Positions 8,110-17,203 are shown, counted from the stretch's first letter. The stretch is DNA of 64,000 nucleotides from CADEFQ01 sp035433705 (GCA_035433705.1 DAORVK010000002.1:1-64000); one strand, 5' to 3'. Notes: a model not told the origin generated them from the letters alone. A program made the numbers and translations.

Positions 8110-8734
8110 CTGCTTTCTGCGCGAAGCTGACGACCCGGTCACGCAGTTCGGTGAGCTTGCCGTGAAAGAAGTGCCCGACCCCGGAGAAGACCGCGATCTC
8201 TGGCAGGGGTGTCTGCTCGCGTGCCCAGTCGAGCACAGTTGCGGGCGCAATGACCTCGTCAGCATCCCCCTGCACGAGCAGCCAGGGGCAGCGCGGACCA
8301 TCGACCCTGAAATTCGAGAGCCGCCCAACCGCCGGTGCGACCACGATCACCCGCTCCGCGTGCTGCTGGCGCGATGCGTTGATCGCGACGAAGCCGCCGA
8401 ACGAAAAGCCCGCGAACCACACGCGTGCACCGGGCGAGCGCACTGCGCCCCAGGTTGCAACGGCGAGCGCATCGAGCGTCTCGCCGCGTCCTTCATCGTA
8501 TTCGCCCTCGCTCTGCCCGACGCCCCGATAATTGAAGCGTACAGTGGGCAGGCCAGCGTCCTGCAACGCACGCGCGAGCGTGTAGACGACCTTGTTGTCC
8601 AGGGTCCCGCCCTGCAACGGATGCGGGTGGCATACGACGCCGAACGCGCGCACGGGCGCCGTGGCGGGGTTCTCAAGCAGGACTTCGAGCTTGCCGGTGG
8701 GGCCGTCGATCAGTGTGCGGGTGCCGCGCGACAT
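8093..8734 (-). CDS. Alpha/beta hydrolase (dienelactone hydrolase-like)
   Basis: The ATG at 8734 gives a 213-residue protein starting MSRGTRTLIDGPTGKLEVLL. It has VVCHPHPLQGGTLDNKV (oxyanion region), RFNYRGVGQSEG, the nucleophile elbow GFSFGGFVA with its Ser, VQGDADEVIAP (Asp) and SGVGHFFHG (His), a complete triad. This is the widespread alpha/beta hydrolase type often called the esterase/CocE-like family; its substrate is unknown. The frame is open upstream, but that part overlaps a decayed tail of another gene, so the shorter start is preferred. Confidence 0.85.
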   Translation of the reverse strand: MSRGTRTLIDGPTGKLEVLLENPATAPVRAFGVVCHPHPLQGGTLDNKVVYTLARALQDAGLPTVRFNYRGVGQSEGEYDEGRGETLDALAVATWGAVRSPGARVWFAGFSFGGFVAINASRQQHAERVIVVAPAVGRLSNFRVDGPRCPWLLVQGDADEVIAPATVLDWAREQTPLPEIAVFSGVGHFFHGKLTELRDRVVSFAQKAESPAG

Positions 8735-8808
8735 CACGGCGCCTTGTGGAGGGTGCCTTCCTTCATCACGAAGTTGACGCGCTGCATCGCGGTGAGGTCC
8801 GCCGCGGA
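8734..8808 (-). pseudogene. Possible amidohydrolase C-terminal remnant
   Basis: Between the FKBP stop and the hydrolase start one frame reads SAADLTAMQRVNFVMKEG then TLHKAP and a stop sharing bases with the hydrolase ATG. The pattern I-x-x-V-xFVMKxGxxxK before the stop is how imidazolonepropionase-like amidohydrolases end. Only about 24 residues remain. This is a weak call based on a short match. Confidence 0.35.
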
Positions 8809-8825
8809 CGGGCGTCGCCAGTGAC

Positions 8826-9272
8826 TCACTGGATACCCACGAGTTCGACATCGAACAGGAGCGTGGCGCCCGGCGGAATCACGCCGCCGGCGCCGCGCGC
8901 CCCGTAGCCGAGTTCAGGCGGAATCACGAGCCGGCGCTGTCCACCGACTTTCATGCCCGCGACGCCCTGATCCCAGCCGGCTATCACTTCACCCGCGCCG
9001 ATGCGGAAGGTGAAGGGCTGGCCGTGGTCACGGGAGCTGTCGAACTTCTGCCCCATGTGGTCGGGCGCCCCGGCCGCGTACAGCCAGCCGGTGTAATGCA
9101 CGACAGCCGCCTGGCCGGCGGTGACAGCGGGTCCGCTGCCTTCCTTCAGATCGGTGATGGCAACGGACACGGCAGCAGTCTCCTTCGAATCGGTGGCTGG
9201 GGGCTGATCGACGGCACTGCACGCGGCAAGCGGCAGCACGGCCAGCAACAGGGCGGGCAATCGGTCGAACAT
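8826..9272 (-). CDS. FKBP-type peptidyl-prolyl isomerase, predicted lipoprotein
   Basis: The 148-residue protein has a signal peptide ending in the lipobox LAAC (Cys18), so it is probably lipid-anchored in the cell envelope. The single FKBP domain shows VVHYTGWL, KFDSSRDHGQPFTFRIG, VIAGWDQGVAGMKVGG and PPELGYGARG, covering the aromatic proline pocket. It catalyses cis/trans isomerisation of prolyl bonds in exported proteins. It starts directly after the msrB stop on the same strand, in a run of protein-quality genes (htpG, msrB). Confidence 0.92.
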   Translation of the reverse strand: MFDRLPALLLAVLPLAACSAVDQPPATDSKETAAVSVAITDLKEGSGPAVTAGQAAVVHYTGWLYAAGAPDHMGQKFDSSRDHGQPFTFRIGAGEVIAGWDQGVAGMKVGGQRRLVIPPELGYGARGAGGVIPPGATLLFDVELVGIQ

Positions 9273-9674
9273 TCAGCGCGGCTCCCCGGTCGGTTTGAAA
9301 TCGAGCGAAGCGGAATTGATGCAGTAGCGCTGCCCGGTAGGCCGTGGGCCGTCGTCGAACACATGGCCGAGGTGCGAGCCGCAGTTCGCGCAGTTCACCT
9401 CGACTCGCGCCATGCCGTGGCTGGCGTCGCGCACGGTCGTCACGCGATCGCCCGCAAGCGGCAGCCAGAAGCTCGGCCAGCCCGAACCCGAATCGTACTT
9501 CGTGTCGGAGCTGAAGAGCGCGGCACCGCACACTACGCAGCTATAGGTACCCTGTGCCTTGTTGGCGTTGTGCTCTCCGGTGAAGGCCCGTTCAGTGCCC
9601 TTCTCCTGCGTAACGTGCCAGGCGAGCGGCGACAGCCGCTCGCGCAACCCGTCGGGTCGCTTCGTTTCGATCAT
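9273..9674 (-). CDS. msrB: Peptide-methionine (R)-S-oxide reductase MsrB
   Basis: The 133-residue protein starts MIETKRPDGLRERLSPLAWHV; the ATG at 9674 has GGGAGA upstream, and an upstream GTG would add 8 residues. It has YDSGSGWPSFW, two zinc-binding CxxC pairs (CVVCG, CANCG), SHLGHVFDDG and the catalytic Cys in RYCINSASL. MsrB reduces methionine-R-sulfoxide in proteins using thioredoxin. It abuts the FKBP lipoprotein gene with no gap and follows htpG by 27 bp. Confidence 0.95.
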   Translation of the reverse strand: MIETKRPDGLRERLSPLAWHVTQEKGTERAFTGEHNANKAQGTYSCVVCGAALFSSDTKYDSGSGWPSFWLPLAGDRVTTVRDASHGMARVEVNCANCGSHLGHVFDDGPRPTGQRYCINSASLDFKPTGEPR

Positions 9675-9701
9675 GGCGGGTCTCCCGCGGTCAGGCACGC
9701 A

Positions 9702-11585
9702 TTATCGCAGGGCCGCGAGCCGCAACAACACCCTGTTCAGGCGGCGCACGAAGTCGCCGGGGCTCGCCACCTCGCCTGCCTCCGCGAGCGCCGCCTGGTC
9801 GAACAACAGCTGCGCGAGTTCGTCAAAGCCTTCACCCTCCTCGAGCCCTTCGAGCCGCTGCACGAGCGGGTGTTCGACATTGACCTCGAGCACGGGGGTG
9901 CCCTGCGGCACTTTCTGGTCCGCGCTCGCGAGAATGCGGCGCATCTGCGCGCCGGGGTCGTGTTCGCCGAGCACGAGGCAGGCCGGCGTTTCCGCGAGCC
10001 GCCGGCTCACGCGTACTTCGGTGACGCGCTCGCCAAGCGCATCCTTGATGCGCTTCAGCAGCGGTTTGCTCTCCTTCACCGCCGCGTCGTGGCGCGCGCC
10101 CTCCGCCGCATCCATCCCGCCGAGGTCGAGATCGCCACGCGTCGCGTCCTGGAAACGCTTGCCCTCGAAGCTCGTGAGACGCCCCATGACCCACTCGTCG
10201 ATCCGGTCGGCGAGCAGCAGCACCTCAACACCCTTCGCCGTGAGCCGCTCGATATACGGGCTCGTGCGCGCCGCGGCCACGCTGCCCCCGATCAGATAGT
10301 AGATATGCTCCTGGCCGGGACGCATGCGCGCGACATAGTCCGCGAGCCTGACGCCCGCCGCGTCGCCCTCGCCCTGGGTGCTCGCAAACCGCAACAGCGG
10401 CAACAGCTTCTCGCGCGTCGCCTCGTCCCCGGCAACACCCTCTTTCAGTACTGCGCCGAACTCGCGCCAGAAGCCCGCGTACTTGTCGGCATCCTCGTCG
10501 GCGGCGAGCTTGCCGACCAGATCGAGCGCACGCTTCGCCAGCGCCCCGCGCATCGCCTCGACATCCGCGTTCTGCTGCAGCAGCTCGCGCGAGACGTTGA
10601 GCGGCAGGTCGTTCGAGTCGACGAGCCCGCGGACGAAGCGCAGGAAGGGCGGCAGGAACTCCGCATCGTCCATGATGAACACACGGCGCACGTAGAGCTT
10701 GAGGCCGCGCGGACTCTCCCGGTGCCAGAGGTCGAAAGGCGCGTGCCCGGGGATGTAGAGCAGGCTCGTGTACTCGCGCCGCCCCTCGACCTTGTTGTGG
10801 CTCCACGCGAGCGGCGGCTCGAAATCGTGCGCCACGTGCTGATAGAACTCGCGGTACTCCTCGTCGGTCACTTCACTCCGCGGGCGGGCCCAGAGCGCCT
10901 TCGCCTGGTTCACCGCCTCAAAGTCGAGCGATGCGGCGCCCTCCTTGCGCATCTGCACCGGAAATGCGATGTGATCAGAGTAGCGGCGCACGAGCGCACG
11001 CAGGCGCAAGGCATCGAGGAATTCCTTTGCCTCCTCCTTCAGATGGAGCACGACGCTCGTGCCGCGCTCGGCGCGCTCGACGGTCTCCACCGTGAACTCA
11101 CCTTCGGCCTTCGATGCCCAGCGCACGCCTTCGGCGGCGGGCAGGCCCGCCTTGCGGGTGAACACCTCGACCTCGTCGGCGACGATGAACGAGGAATAGA
11201 AGCCGACGCCGAACTGGCCGATCAGCTGCGAGTCTTTCTGCTGGTCTCCTGTCAGCCGACGGAAGAACTCGGCCGTGCCCGATTTCGCGATCGTGCCGAG
11301 GTGCTCGATCGCTTCGTCCCGCGCCATGCCGATGCCGTTGTCGCGTACCGTGAGGGTGCCTGACTTTTCGTCTGCCTCGATCCAGACGCCGAGATCCGCG
11401 CCGCCTTCGAGCAACGCCGGATCACCGAGCGCCGCGAAGCGCAGCTTGTCGTTCGCGTCGGACGCGTTCGAGATCAGCTCACGGAGAAAGATTTCCCTGT
11501 GGCTGTACAGGGAATGGATCATGAGCTTCAGCAGCTCACGGACTTCGGCCTGGAAGCCGCGTGTTTCGGTGGCGGTTGTGGTCAT
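9702..11585 (-). CDS. htpG: Molecular chaperone HtpG (Hsp90)
   Basis: This 627-residue, full-length bacterial Hsp90 has the N-terminal GHKL ATPase with LISNASDANDKLRF, VRDNGIGMARDEAIEHLG and GQFGVGFYSSFIVADEVEV. The middle domain includes the catalytic Arg region LPLNVSRELLQQN, followed by a C-terminal dimerisation domain. It refolds client proteins together with DnaK. It is the first gene of a minus-strand group with msrB and the FKBP lipoprotein. Confidence 0.97.
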   Translation of the reverse strand: MTTTATETRGFQAEVRELLKLMIHSLYSHREIFLRELISNASDANDKLRFAALGDPALLEGGADLGVWIEADEKSGTLTVRDNGIGMARDEAIEHLGTIAKSGTAEFFRRLTGDQQKDSQLIGQFGVGFYSSFIVADEVEVFTRKAGLPAAEGVRWASKAEGEFTVETVERAERGTSVVLHLKEEAKEFLDALRLRALVRRYSDHIAFPVQMRKEGAASLDFEAVNQAKALWARPRSEVTDEEYREFYQHVAHDFEPPLAWSHNKVEGRREYTSLLYIPGHAPFDLWHRESPRGLKLYVRRVFIMDDAEFLPPFLRFVRGLVDSNDLPLNVSRELLQQNADVEAMRGALAKRALDLVGKLAADEDADKYAGFWREFGAVLKEGVAGDEATREKLLPLLRFASTQGEGDAAGVRLADYVARMRPGQEHIYYLIGGSVAAARTSPYIERLTAKGVEVLLLADRIDEWVMGRLTSFEGKRFQDATRGDLDLGGMDAAEGARHDAAVKESKPLLKRIKDALGERVTEVRVSRRLAETPACLVLGEHDPGAQMRRILASADQKVPQGTPVLEVNVEHPLVQRLEGLEEGEGFDELAQLLFDQAALAEAGEVASPGDFVRRLNRVLLRLAALR

Positions 11586-11641
11586 GGCGCGGGGAATGTA
11601 GGGCCCCGCGCAGGAAAATCAAGGGGGCGAACCCGCTTTCG

Positions 11642-11752
11642 TCAGCGGCGGCGCAACCAGCTGAGCGGTCCCGCCATCGCCGTGACGACCACATGCCGCC
11701 CGGCGCCGAACCAGTCGTCGAATTCGTCCCACAGCAGCAGCATGCGTTCCAT
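11642..11752 (-). CDS. Possible small peptide, 36 residues
   Basis: A short frame starting MERMLLLWDEFDDWFGAGRH and ending LSWLRRR lies between htpG and the divergent parA, in the only gap there (11586-11821). The composition (WDE, DDWFG, hydrophobic middle, Arg-rich end) looks protein-like, but there is no family I recognise and no clear ribosome site. It may be real or chance. Confidence 0.3.
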   Translation of the reverse strand: MERMLLLWDEFDDWFGAGRHVVVTAMAGPLSWLRRR

Positions 11753-11821
11753 GAGGTGCAAGACTAGCGGGACGCGACCCCGCTCGCCGTGCGCGGGCTC
11801 ACAGTGTAGGCTTCCCGGAGG

Positions 11822-12538
11822 ATGCAAGGCCCGCAACGCATCGTCGTGCTGAACCCGAAGGGCGGATCGGGCAAGACGACCATTGCAATCAATCTGGCGA
11901 GCTATTTCGCCACGCGCGGGCTCACGCCGCTGCTGATGGATTTCGACCCGCAGGGCTCCTCGATGCGCTGGACACGCAAGCGCCCGCCCAACCTGCCGGA
12001 GATCCGCGCGGTCGCAGCGTTCGAGCGCGATACGCGTCTCACCCGCAGCTTTCAGCTCCGCGCACCGGAGGGCACCGGGCGCGTGATCGTCGACACACCG
12101 GCCGCCGTGCCCTCGCACGGCTTTACCGACCTGACGCGCGATGCGCACAAGATCATCGTGCCGGTGCTGCCTTCGGACATCGATATCCATGCCGCATCGA
12201 GGTGCATCGCGGACCTGCTGCTCGTGGCGAAAGTGCGCCGCGGCGACAACCGCATCGGCGTGATCGCCAACCGTGTGCGCAGGAACACCCTCACGTACCA
12301 GGCGTTGATGCGTTTCCTCGAGACGCTCGGCATCCCGATCGTCGCCACCTTTCGCGATTCGCAGAGCTACGTGCGCAGCGCCGAGCTCGGCATCGGCATC
12401 CACGAGATGAAAAGCTACACGGTACGCGAGGACCTCGAGCAGTGGGAGCCGCTGATCGGCTGGCTCGAGGCCGGGCCGCCGCAAGTGTCGGAAGGTGAAA
12501 TCGCGCCCGCGATCGGCGGCGCGGCCTCGGCGAGCTGA
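11822..12538 (+). CDS. ParA/Soj-family ATPase (orphan)
   Basis: The 238-residue deviant-Walker ATPase opens with VVLNPKGGSGKTTIAINLA (signature Lys included), then LLMDFDPQGSSMRW, RVIVDTPAAV and NRVRRNTLTYQALMRFLE. ParA family members position DNA, chemoreceptors or other cargo. No parB or parS-like neighbour is visible, so it is not the chromosome-partition ParA; gammaproteobacteria often carry such a solo gene. GGAGG touches the ATG at 11822, very close spacing; no better start is visible. Confidence 0.88.
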   Translation: MQGPQRIVVLNPKGGSGKTTIAINLASYFATRGLTPLLMDFDPQGSSMRWTRKRPPNLPEIRAVAAFERDTRLTRSFQLRAPEGTGRVIVDTPAAVPSHGFTDLTRDAHKIIVPVLPSDIDIHAASRCIADLLLVAKVRRGDNRIGVIANRVRRNTLTYQALMRFLETLGIPIVATFRDSQSYVRSAELGIGIHEMKSYTVREDLEQWEPLIGWLEAGPPQVSEGEIAPAIGGAASAS

Positions 12539-12556
12539 GCGGCTTGCCGCCGGGGC

Positions 12557-12769
12557 TTACTTCTCTTCGCCGCCGTCCCAGTCGGTCTTGACGCGTTCGG
12601 CCCAGTTCTTGTAACTCGACCACGTATAGAGATTGCGCGTGATGGCGGCGTGACGGCCGCGCGAGCGCTGCATGCGCTCGGTCCAGTTGGCGAAGTCGTT
12701 GCCGGCGGGCGTCGGCGTCGCGCCTGCCGCCACCGGGATATCGCTCCTGTTTCCACCTGAAGTTTTCAT
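12557..12769 (-). CDS. Small hydrophilic protein of unknown function
   Basis: This 70-residue protein starts MKTSGGNRSDIPVAAGATPT and has an aromatic, charged centre (NLYTWSSYKNWAERVKTDWD). There is no signal peptide or membrane helix and no family I recognise. It lies tail-to-tail with the orphan parA, 18 bp apart. Composition and coding-like codon use support it, but nothing points to a function. Confidence 0.5.
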   Translation of the reverse strand: MKTSGGNRSDIPVAAGATPTPAGNDFANWTERMQRSRGRHAAITRNLYTWSSYKNWAERVKTDWDGGEEK

Positions 12770-12872
12770 GACGGGTATCCGCTGCTTTCGGTCCGAGCGT
12801 AGGGAACGCGCGGGCGCGCCGACAGGAACTGCGTCACGGCATCGCGCGGCGCGCGCGAACGCACGCGTTATG

Positions 12873-14267
12873 TCACGCGACCAGCCGGTAGCAGGGCTTG
12901 TATTCGGAGCCTGGCAGTTTCATGCGGCCCTGCGCGACGAACGCACGCAGCAGGTCGTCGAGCAGGCGCATCACGCCGGGATCGCCGCTCAACTCGTACG
13001 GTCCATGCGCTTCGATATCCTTGATGCCGTGGTCCTTCACGTTGCCCGTCACGATCCCGGAGAACGCGCGACGCAGGTTCGCCGCAAGCTGGTAAGGCGG
13101 CTGCTCGCGGTGCAGGTCGAGCGCGCGCATCGAATCGTGCGTGACCTCGAAAGGCAGCAGGAAATCAGGCCGGATGCGCAGCAGCCAGTTGAAGTTGTAG
13201 GAATCGTTGGCTCGGCGGCGATGCTCACGCACGTCTTCGAGCGCATGCGACATCTGTCGCGCAGCCTCCGCCGGATCACCCGGCACGATGCGCAGGCGGG
13301 CGAGAGCTGCCCTGCCCACCGTGCCTTCCAGGAACTGCGCGATGCGGTCGAAATACGCGCTGCTGCCCTTCGGACCGGTGAGAACCACCGGCATCGGCTG
13401 CTGCGCATTCTCCGGGTCGAGAAGGATGCCGAGGAGATACAGGATCTCCTCCGTGGTGCCGGCGCCGCCCGGGAACACCATGACGCCGTGACCGAGCCGC
13501 ACGAAGGCTTCGAGGCGCTTCTCGATGTCCGGCATGATCACCAGCTGGTTGACAATCGGGTTCGGCGGCTCGGCGGCGATGATGCCGGGCTCGGTGATGC
13601 CGATGTAGCGACCGCCGACGATGCGCTGCTTCGCGTGACCGATATTGGCGCCTTTCATCGGGCCCTTCATCGCGCCCGGGCCGCAACCGGTGCAAACGTC
13701 GAGGCCACGCAGGCCGAGTTCGTAGCCGACCTTCTTCGTGTAGTCGTACTCCTCCCGGCTGATCGAATGCCCGCCCCAGCAGACCACGAGGTTGGGCGGC
13801 GCCTTGTGGTTCAGGACGTGGGCGTTGCGCAGGATGTGAAACACCGCATTGGTGATCGACTGCGGTTCCTGCAGGTTGAAGCGGGTGCTGTCGTTGATCT
13901 CGTTCGAAATGTAGACCACGTCGCGCAACACCGCGAACACATGCTCCTTGATGCCGCGGATCATTTCTCCGTCGACGAAGGACATGGCGGGCGCGTTGCG
14001 GATCGCGAGCTTGACGCCCCAGGGATGGCGCACGATTTCGATCGCGAAATCGCGGTAACGCTCGAAGATCTCGCGCGCGTTATCGGTCTCGCTGCCGGAA
14101 TTGAGCACGGCGAGCACGCACCTGCGAAAGAGCGGATACAGGCCGCGCTGGCTCGAATCGAGCAGCTGGTCGATCTCCTCCTGGGAAAGGGTTTCGAGGC
14201 TGCCGCGCGGCCCGATGCGGGCGTCGACGAATTCGGGAATGACGATGCTGGTTTCCATCCCCGCCAC
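12873..14267 (-). CDS. ppnN: Pyrimidine/purine nucleotide 5'-monophosphate nucleosidase PpnN
   Basis: This 464-residue protein matches the long LOG-family enzyme PpnN (YgdH): an N-terminal domain with FVDGEMIRGIKEHVFAVLRD, a central Rossmann domain with CTGCGPGAMKGPMKGANIGH, the LOG motif FPGGAGTTEE, and a C-terminal domain. PpnN cleaves the N-glycosidic bond of nucleoside monophosphates to release free bases and ribose 5-phosphate; in E. coli it is controlled by (p)ppGpp. The start may be three codons later at METSIVIPEF. Confidence 0.93.
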   Translation of the reverse strand: MAGMETSIVIPEFVDARIGPRGSLETLSQEEIDQLLDSSQRGLYPLFRRCVLAVLNSGSETDNAREIFERYRDFAIEIVRHPWGVKLAIRNAPAMSFVDGEMIRGIKEHVFAVLRDVVYISNEINDSTRFNLQEPQSITNAVFHILRNAHVLNHKAPPNLVVCWGGHSISREEYDYTKKVGYELGLRGLDVCTGCGPGAMKGPMKGANIGHAKQRIVGGRYIGITEPGIIAAEPPNPIVNQLVIMPDIEKRLEAFVRLGHGVMVFPGGAGTTEEILYLLGILLDPENAQQPMPVVLTGPKGSSAYFDRIAQFLEGTVGRAALARLRIVPGDPAEAARQMSHALEDVREHRRRANDSYNFNWLLRIRPDFLLPFEVTHDSMRALDLHREQPPYQLAANLRRAFSGIVTGNVKDHGIKDIEAHGPYELSGDPGVMRLLDDLLRAFVAQGRMKLPGSEYKPCYRLVA

Positions 14268-14278
14268 GCTAGCGCGTG

Positions 14279-14839
14279 TCAGGGCCGGATGTCGATCGGA
14301 ACGTGATCAGGTGTGAGCAGCCAGATCTCGAGCATTTCAGCGTTCGAGACGGCAATGCAGCCGTCGGTCCAGTCGGTCCGCTCGTAGTATTCCGGAGTGC
14401 GCTTCAGCTCGTTCGGCAAGCCGTGGATCATGATCGCACCGCCGGCATCCCAACCGTTGCGACGCGCGTGGCGCACGTCGGCGGCGCTCGGGTACGACAC
14501 CTGGATCGAAAGGAAATAGTCGCTGCGTGCGTTGCGGCGCGAGAGGTAGTAACTGCCTTCGGGCGTTCGGAAGTCGCCCGAGCGCTCCTTGTGGCCCACC
14601 GGATTGAGGCCGAGCGCGATCCTGTACTCACGCAACACCTGACCGCGGCGCAGGAGCTGCAGCCGCCGCTCGCCCTTCAGGACGAGGATCCTGTCTGCCA
14701 CCGGCAGACTCTCGGCGGGCGGCTGCACGGCTGAAATGCGCTGTGCGCCGGGCAGACCGTTGGCAGTGCCCGCAACGGCGAACAACATGCCCGCCAACGC
14801 AGTGAAGAGGGTGAACGAACGGAGCACCGGTGACCTCAT
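14279..14839 (-). CDS. L,D-transpeptidase (YkuD domain), exported
   Basis: The 186-residue protein has an N-terminal signal peptide (hydrophobic core FTLFTALAGMLFAVAG) and a YkuD domain with GLNPVGHKERSGDFRTPEG and the catalytic motif IMIHGLP...DWTDGCIAVSN, with the Cys nucleophile in DGC. Relatives of this short type cross-link or trim peptidoglycan or attach or detach Braun lipoprotein. It lies 11 bp from ppnN and next to a large lytic transglycosylase, a cell-wall pairing that may only be positional. Confidence 0.88.
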   Translation of the reverse strand: MRSPVLRSFTLFTALAGMLFAVAGTANGLPGAQRISAVQPPAESLPVADRILVLKGERRLQLLRRGQVLREYRIALGLNPVGHKERSGDFRTPEGSYYLSRRNARSDYFLSIQVSYPSAADVRHARRNGWDAGGAIMIHGLPNELKRTPEYYERTDWTDGCIAVSNAEMLEIWLLTPDHVPIDIRP

Positions 14840-14891
14840 ACCCGGGGATTATAGGTACGGGGACCGTCGGGGGCGACCCCGTCGCTGTCAC

Positions 14892-14935
14892 GACGCGACA
14901 CGCCTCGCAGATTGCGGCGAGGCGTGCGTCGCGTC
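14892..14935. terminator. Long GC-rich hairpin between mltD-like and L,D-transpeptidase genes
   Basis: GACGCGAC-ACGCCTCGC pairs with GCGAGGCGT-(GC)-GTCGCGTC around an 8-nt loop, giving 17 bp with one bulge. It sits 25 bp after the lytic transglycosylase stop on the minus strand. No T run follows, so it could be an RNA-stabilising or Rho-assisted end and not a classical intrinsic terminator. Confidence 0.5.
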
Positions 14936-14959
14936 ACGCTTGCGCGACGCCCGCGGCCC

Positions 14960-17203
14960 TCATCCCTCCACCTTCGGCACCACGATCTGTGCCCCTGGCC
15001 GCAGATCGCCGAGATCCACATCGGGGTTGTACTGCTGCAGCAGCCAGGTGGGCACGCCGGCGTAATGCTGTGAAATGCTCCACAGTGAATCGCCGCGGCG
15101 CACGACATGGATTTCGGTGCCGAGGATACGATGCGATTCGAAGAAATTGGCCTGCAGCGCATAGTGATAATCGCGCCGCTTCTGCTCGAACTGCGCCGCC
15201 GTCGCCTTTGACAGGTCGAGCTTCAGCTTGCGCCCGACCAGCACCGCTTGCCCGCCGCGCAGTCCGTTCAAGGCCCGCAGGCGGGATGCGCTCACACCGG
15301 CCCAGTCGGCATAGTGCCCAAGCGTTTCTGCCGCGACGACCCGTATCGTGTGATCCGCCCCGACGCTGTAGTCGACCGCATCGGTGGCAGTCTGTGCAGG
15401 CTCGGCGCCCGTGACGAGCGCCGGCCCAAGAGCTTCCGCTTCACCCGCGGAGACCGGCTCGGCGCGACTTGCGCGCCGCGCACTGGCAACGGCAGCCGCT
15501 TCGTCTTCCTTGCTTTCCCGCACCGCGACGGTGGTCGTCTCGGCTGCCGCCGCAGCGGTCTCGACGGCCTCAACGCTCGCCACGAGCTGCAATCGCTGAC
15601 CTTCAAAGATGTAGTTCGGATTGCGCAGGCTGTTGATCCGCATCAGTTCGACCTCGGTCACACCGGTTCGCGCGGCAATGGCCGACAGCGACTCGCCCCG
15701 CTTGACGACGTGCACGCCGGGGGCGCGCATCGCTACCGCTGAGGTGGCGGCACTTGAGGTGACGGCACTGGCCGCCGCGGCTGCATCGCTCCCCTCCCGG
15801 CTCACGACCGGTGCGGCGGGAGCGGCGGCAACCAGACCCGCCATGGGCGCAGGCATGCGGTCCGGCAACCGCAGCGTACGGCCGCGCCTCAAGGCGGCGT
15901 CTGCGGCCATCCCATTCATGGCCGCCAGTTCGCGTGTCGACAACCCGAATCGCTTCGCCACGCTCGCGAGCGTGTCGCCTGTGCGCACCCGGTGCGATCG
16001 CGATTCGATTTGCGCGACATACTGCTCGGTTGCAGGCAGGCGCTGCGCAAGTTGCTCGCCCGTAAGCCGTTGGACACTGCCCGGCAACCGCAGCCGGTAG
16101 CCTCGCGGTACGAGCCGCTCGCCGTTCCAGACAGTTGGCAGCAGTGCCGGATTGAGGGCGCGCAGTGTCGCGCGCTCGACGGGGATGCTTCGCTCGAGCA
16201 CCCTGACCGGGACATAGGCCGGCAGTGCCACCTCGCTGAACTTCGCTTCGGGCGCGCGCTCGATGGGCCCGAAATACTTTTCAGGATTCTGCTCGATGGT
16301 GAGGGCCGCGAGAAACGACGGGTAGAAATTGCGCGACGCGAAGCCGAATGACGCACTCCTGTACGTGCGGTTGATACGCACGTAGTCGGTCGTGCCGGTG
16401 GCTTCGACGGCGCGCCGCATGCCTGCGGCGCCGTGGTTGTACGCCGTCAGTGCGAGCGGCCACGTACCGAGCAGCCGATAGTTGTACGAGAGCAGCTGCG
16501 CGGCGCCCTCGGTCGCGCGAAACGGATCCATGCGCTCGTCGACCGCGCTGTCGATGCGCATGTAGCGGCGGCCGGTCGAGCGCATGAACTGCCAGAGGCC
16601 CGCGGCACCCACTTTCGAATAGGCGGCGGGATTGAACGAGGACTCCACGTGAGGCAGCGCCGCAATTTCGGGCGGCAGGCCGAGATTGGCGAGCGTCTGG
16701 GCGATATGCACCTCCCAGCTGCCTGCGCGCACGAGACCTGCATGGAAGCGGTCGGCCTGCCCGAGCTGGAAGCGGATACCTTCGCGCGCGGTCTGCAGAC
16801 GATCGGTGGACGCCTTGCCCCAGAGTTTGCTGACGCGCAGTTCTTCGCCGGTGAAAGACCCGGGGGCGGGATGGGCCGCGAGCCGCTCGAGGATCGCCTG
16901 GTAGCGCTTGCGCGCCTCATCGACCACTTCGGCGCGCTGCTTCGGCTGGCTGTTCGGCGCAAAGCGCAAGGTCTCGTAGATGACCGACAAGTCGCGCTCA
17001 TCGTGCAGGAAGCCGTCGTTGGTCGTGATCTGCGAGTAGACCCGGATCCAGAAATCGATGTCCGTCTGCAGCTCGGGAGGCCGCGGAATGACGTCCTGCG
17101 CCGATTGCGCGCGCGCCAGACCCATCGCACCGAGGAATGCGATCGCCAGCGCCACGAAGGCCGGCACGGAGATACGCACGTTCACGCGACTCATCAGCTT
17201 CAT
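14960..17203 (-). CDS. Membrane-bound lytic murein transglycosylase D-like, multi-LysM
   Basis: The ATG at 17203 (AGAGGTG ribosome site, 747 residues) gives a signal peptide, then an SLT domain (HVESSFNPAAYSKVGAAG, GLWQFM, Glu catalytic) and a C-terminal string of LysM repeats: RTGDTLASVAKRFG, KRGESLSAIAARTG, a degenerate VAAETLGHYADWAG and RRGDSLWSISQHYAG. MltD cleaves glycan strands of peptidoglycan and LysM anchors it to the wall. It is longer than E. coli MltD (about 450), with Ala-rich linkers between LysM units. The longer frame to 17272 lacks a ribosome site. Confidence 0.9.
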   Translation of the reverse strand: MKLMSRVNVRISVPAFVALAIAFLGAMGLARAQSAQDVIPRPPELQTDIDFWIRVYSQITTNDGFLHDERDLSVIYETLRFAPNSQPKQRAEVVDEARKRYQAILERLAAHPAPGSFTGEELRVSKLWGKASTDRLQTAREGIRFQLGQADRFHAGLVRAGSWEVHIAQTLANLGLPPEIAALPHVESSFNPAAYSKVGAAGLWQFMRSTGRRYMRIDSAVDERMDPFRATEGAAQLLSYNYRLLGTWPLALTAYNHGAAGMRRAVEATGTTDYVRINRTYRSASFGFASRNFYPSFLAALTIEQNPEKYFGPIERAPEAKFSEVALPAYVPVRVLERSIPVERATLRALNPALLPTVWNGERLVPRGYRLRLPGSVQRLTGEQLAQRLPATEQYVAQIESRSHRVRTGDTLASVAKRFGLSTRELAAMNGMAADAALRRGRTLRLPDRMPAPMAGLVAAAPAAPVVSREGSDAAAAASAVTSSAATSAVAMRAPGVHVVKRGESLSAIAARTGVTEVELMRINSLRNPNYIFEGQRLQLVASVEAVETAAAAAETTTVAVRESKEDEAAAVASARRASRAEPVSAGEAEALGPALVTGAEPAQTATDAVDYSVGADHTIRVVAAETLGHYADWAGVSASRLRALNGLRGGQAVLVGRKLKLDLSKATAAQFEQKRRDYHYALQANFFESHRILGTEIHVVRRGDSLWSISQHYAGVPTWLLQQYNPDVDLGDLRPGAQIVVPKVEG

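Noticed and set aside
9024..11363. 779-codon plus-strand open frame opposite htpG
   Set aside because: Antisense of htpG and msrB with Arg/His-rich repetitive composition and no domain.
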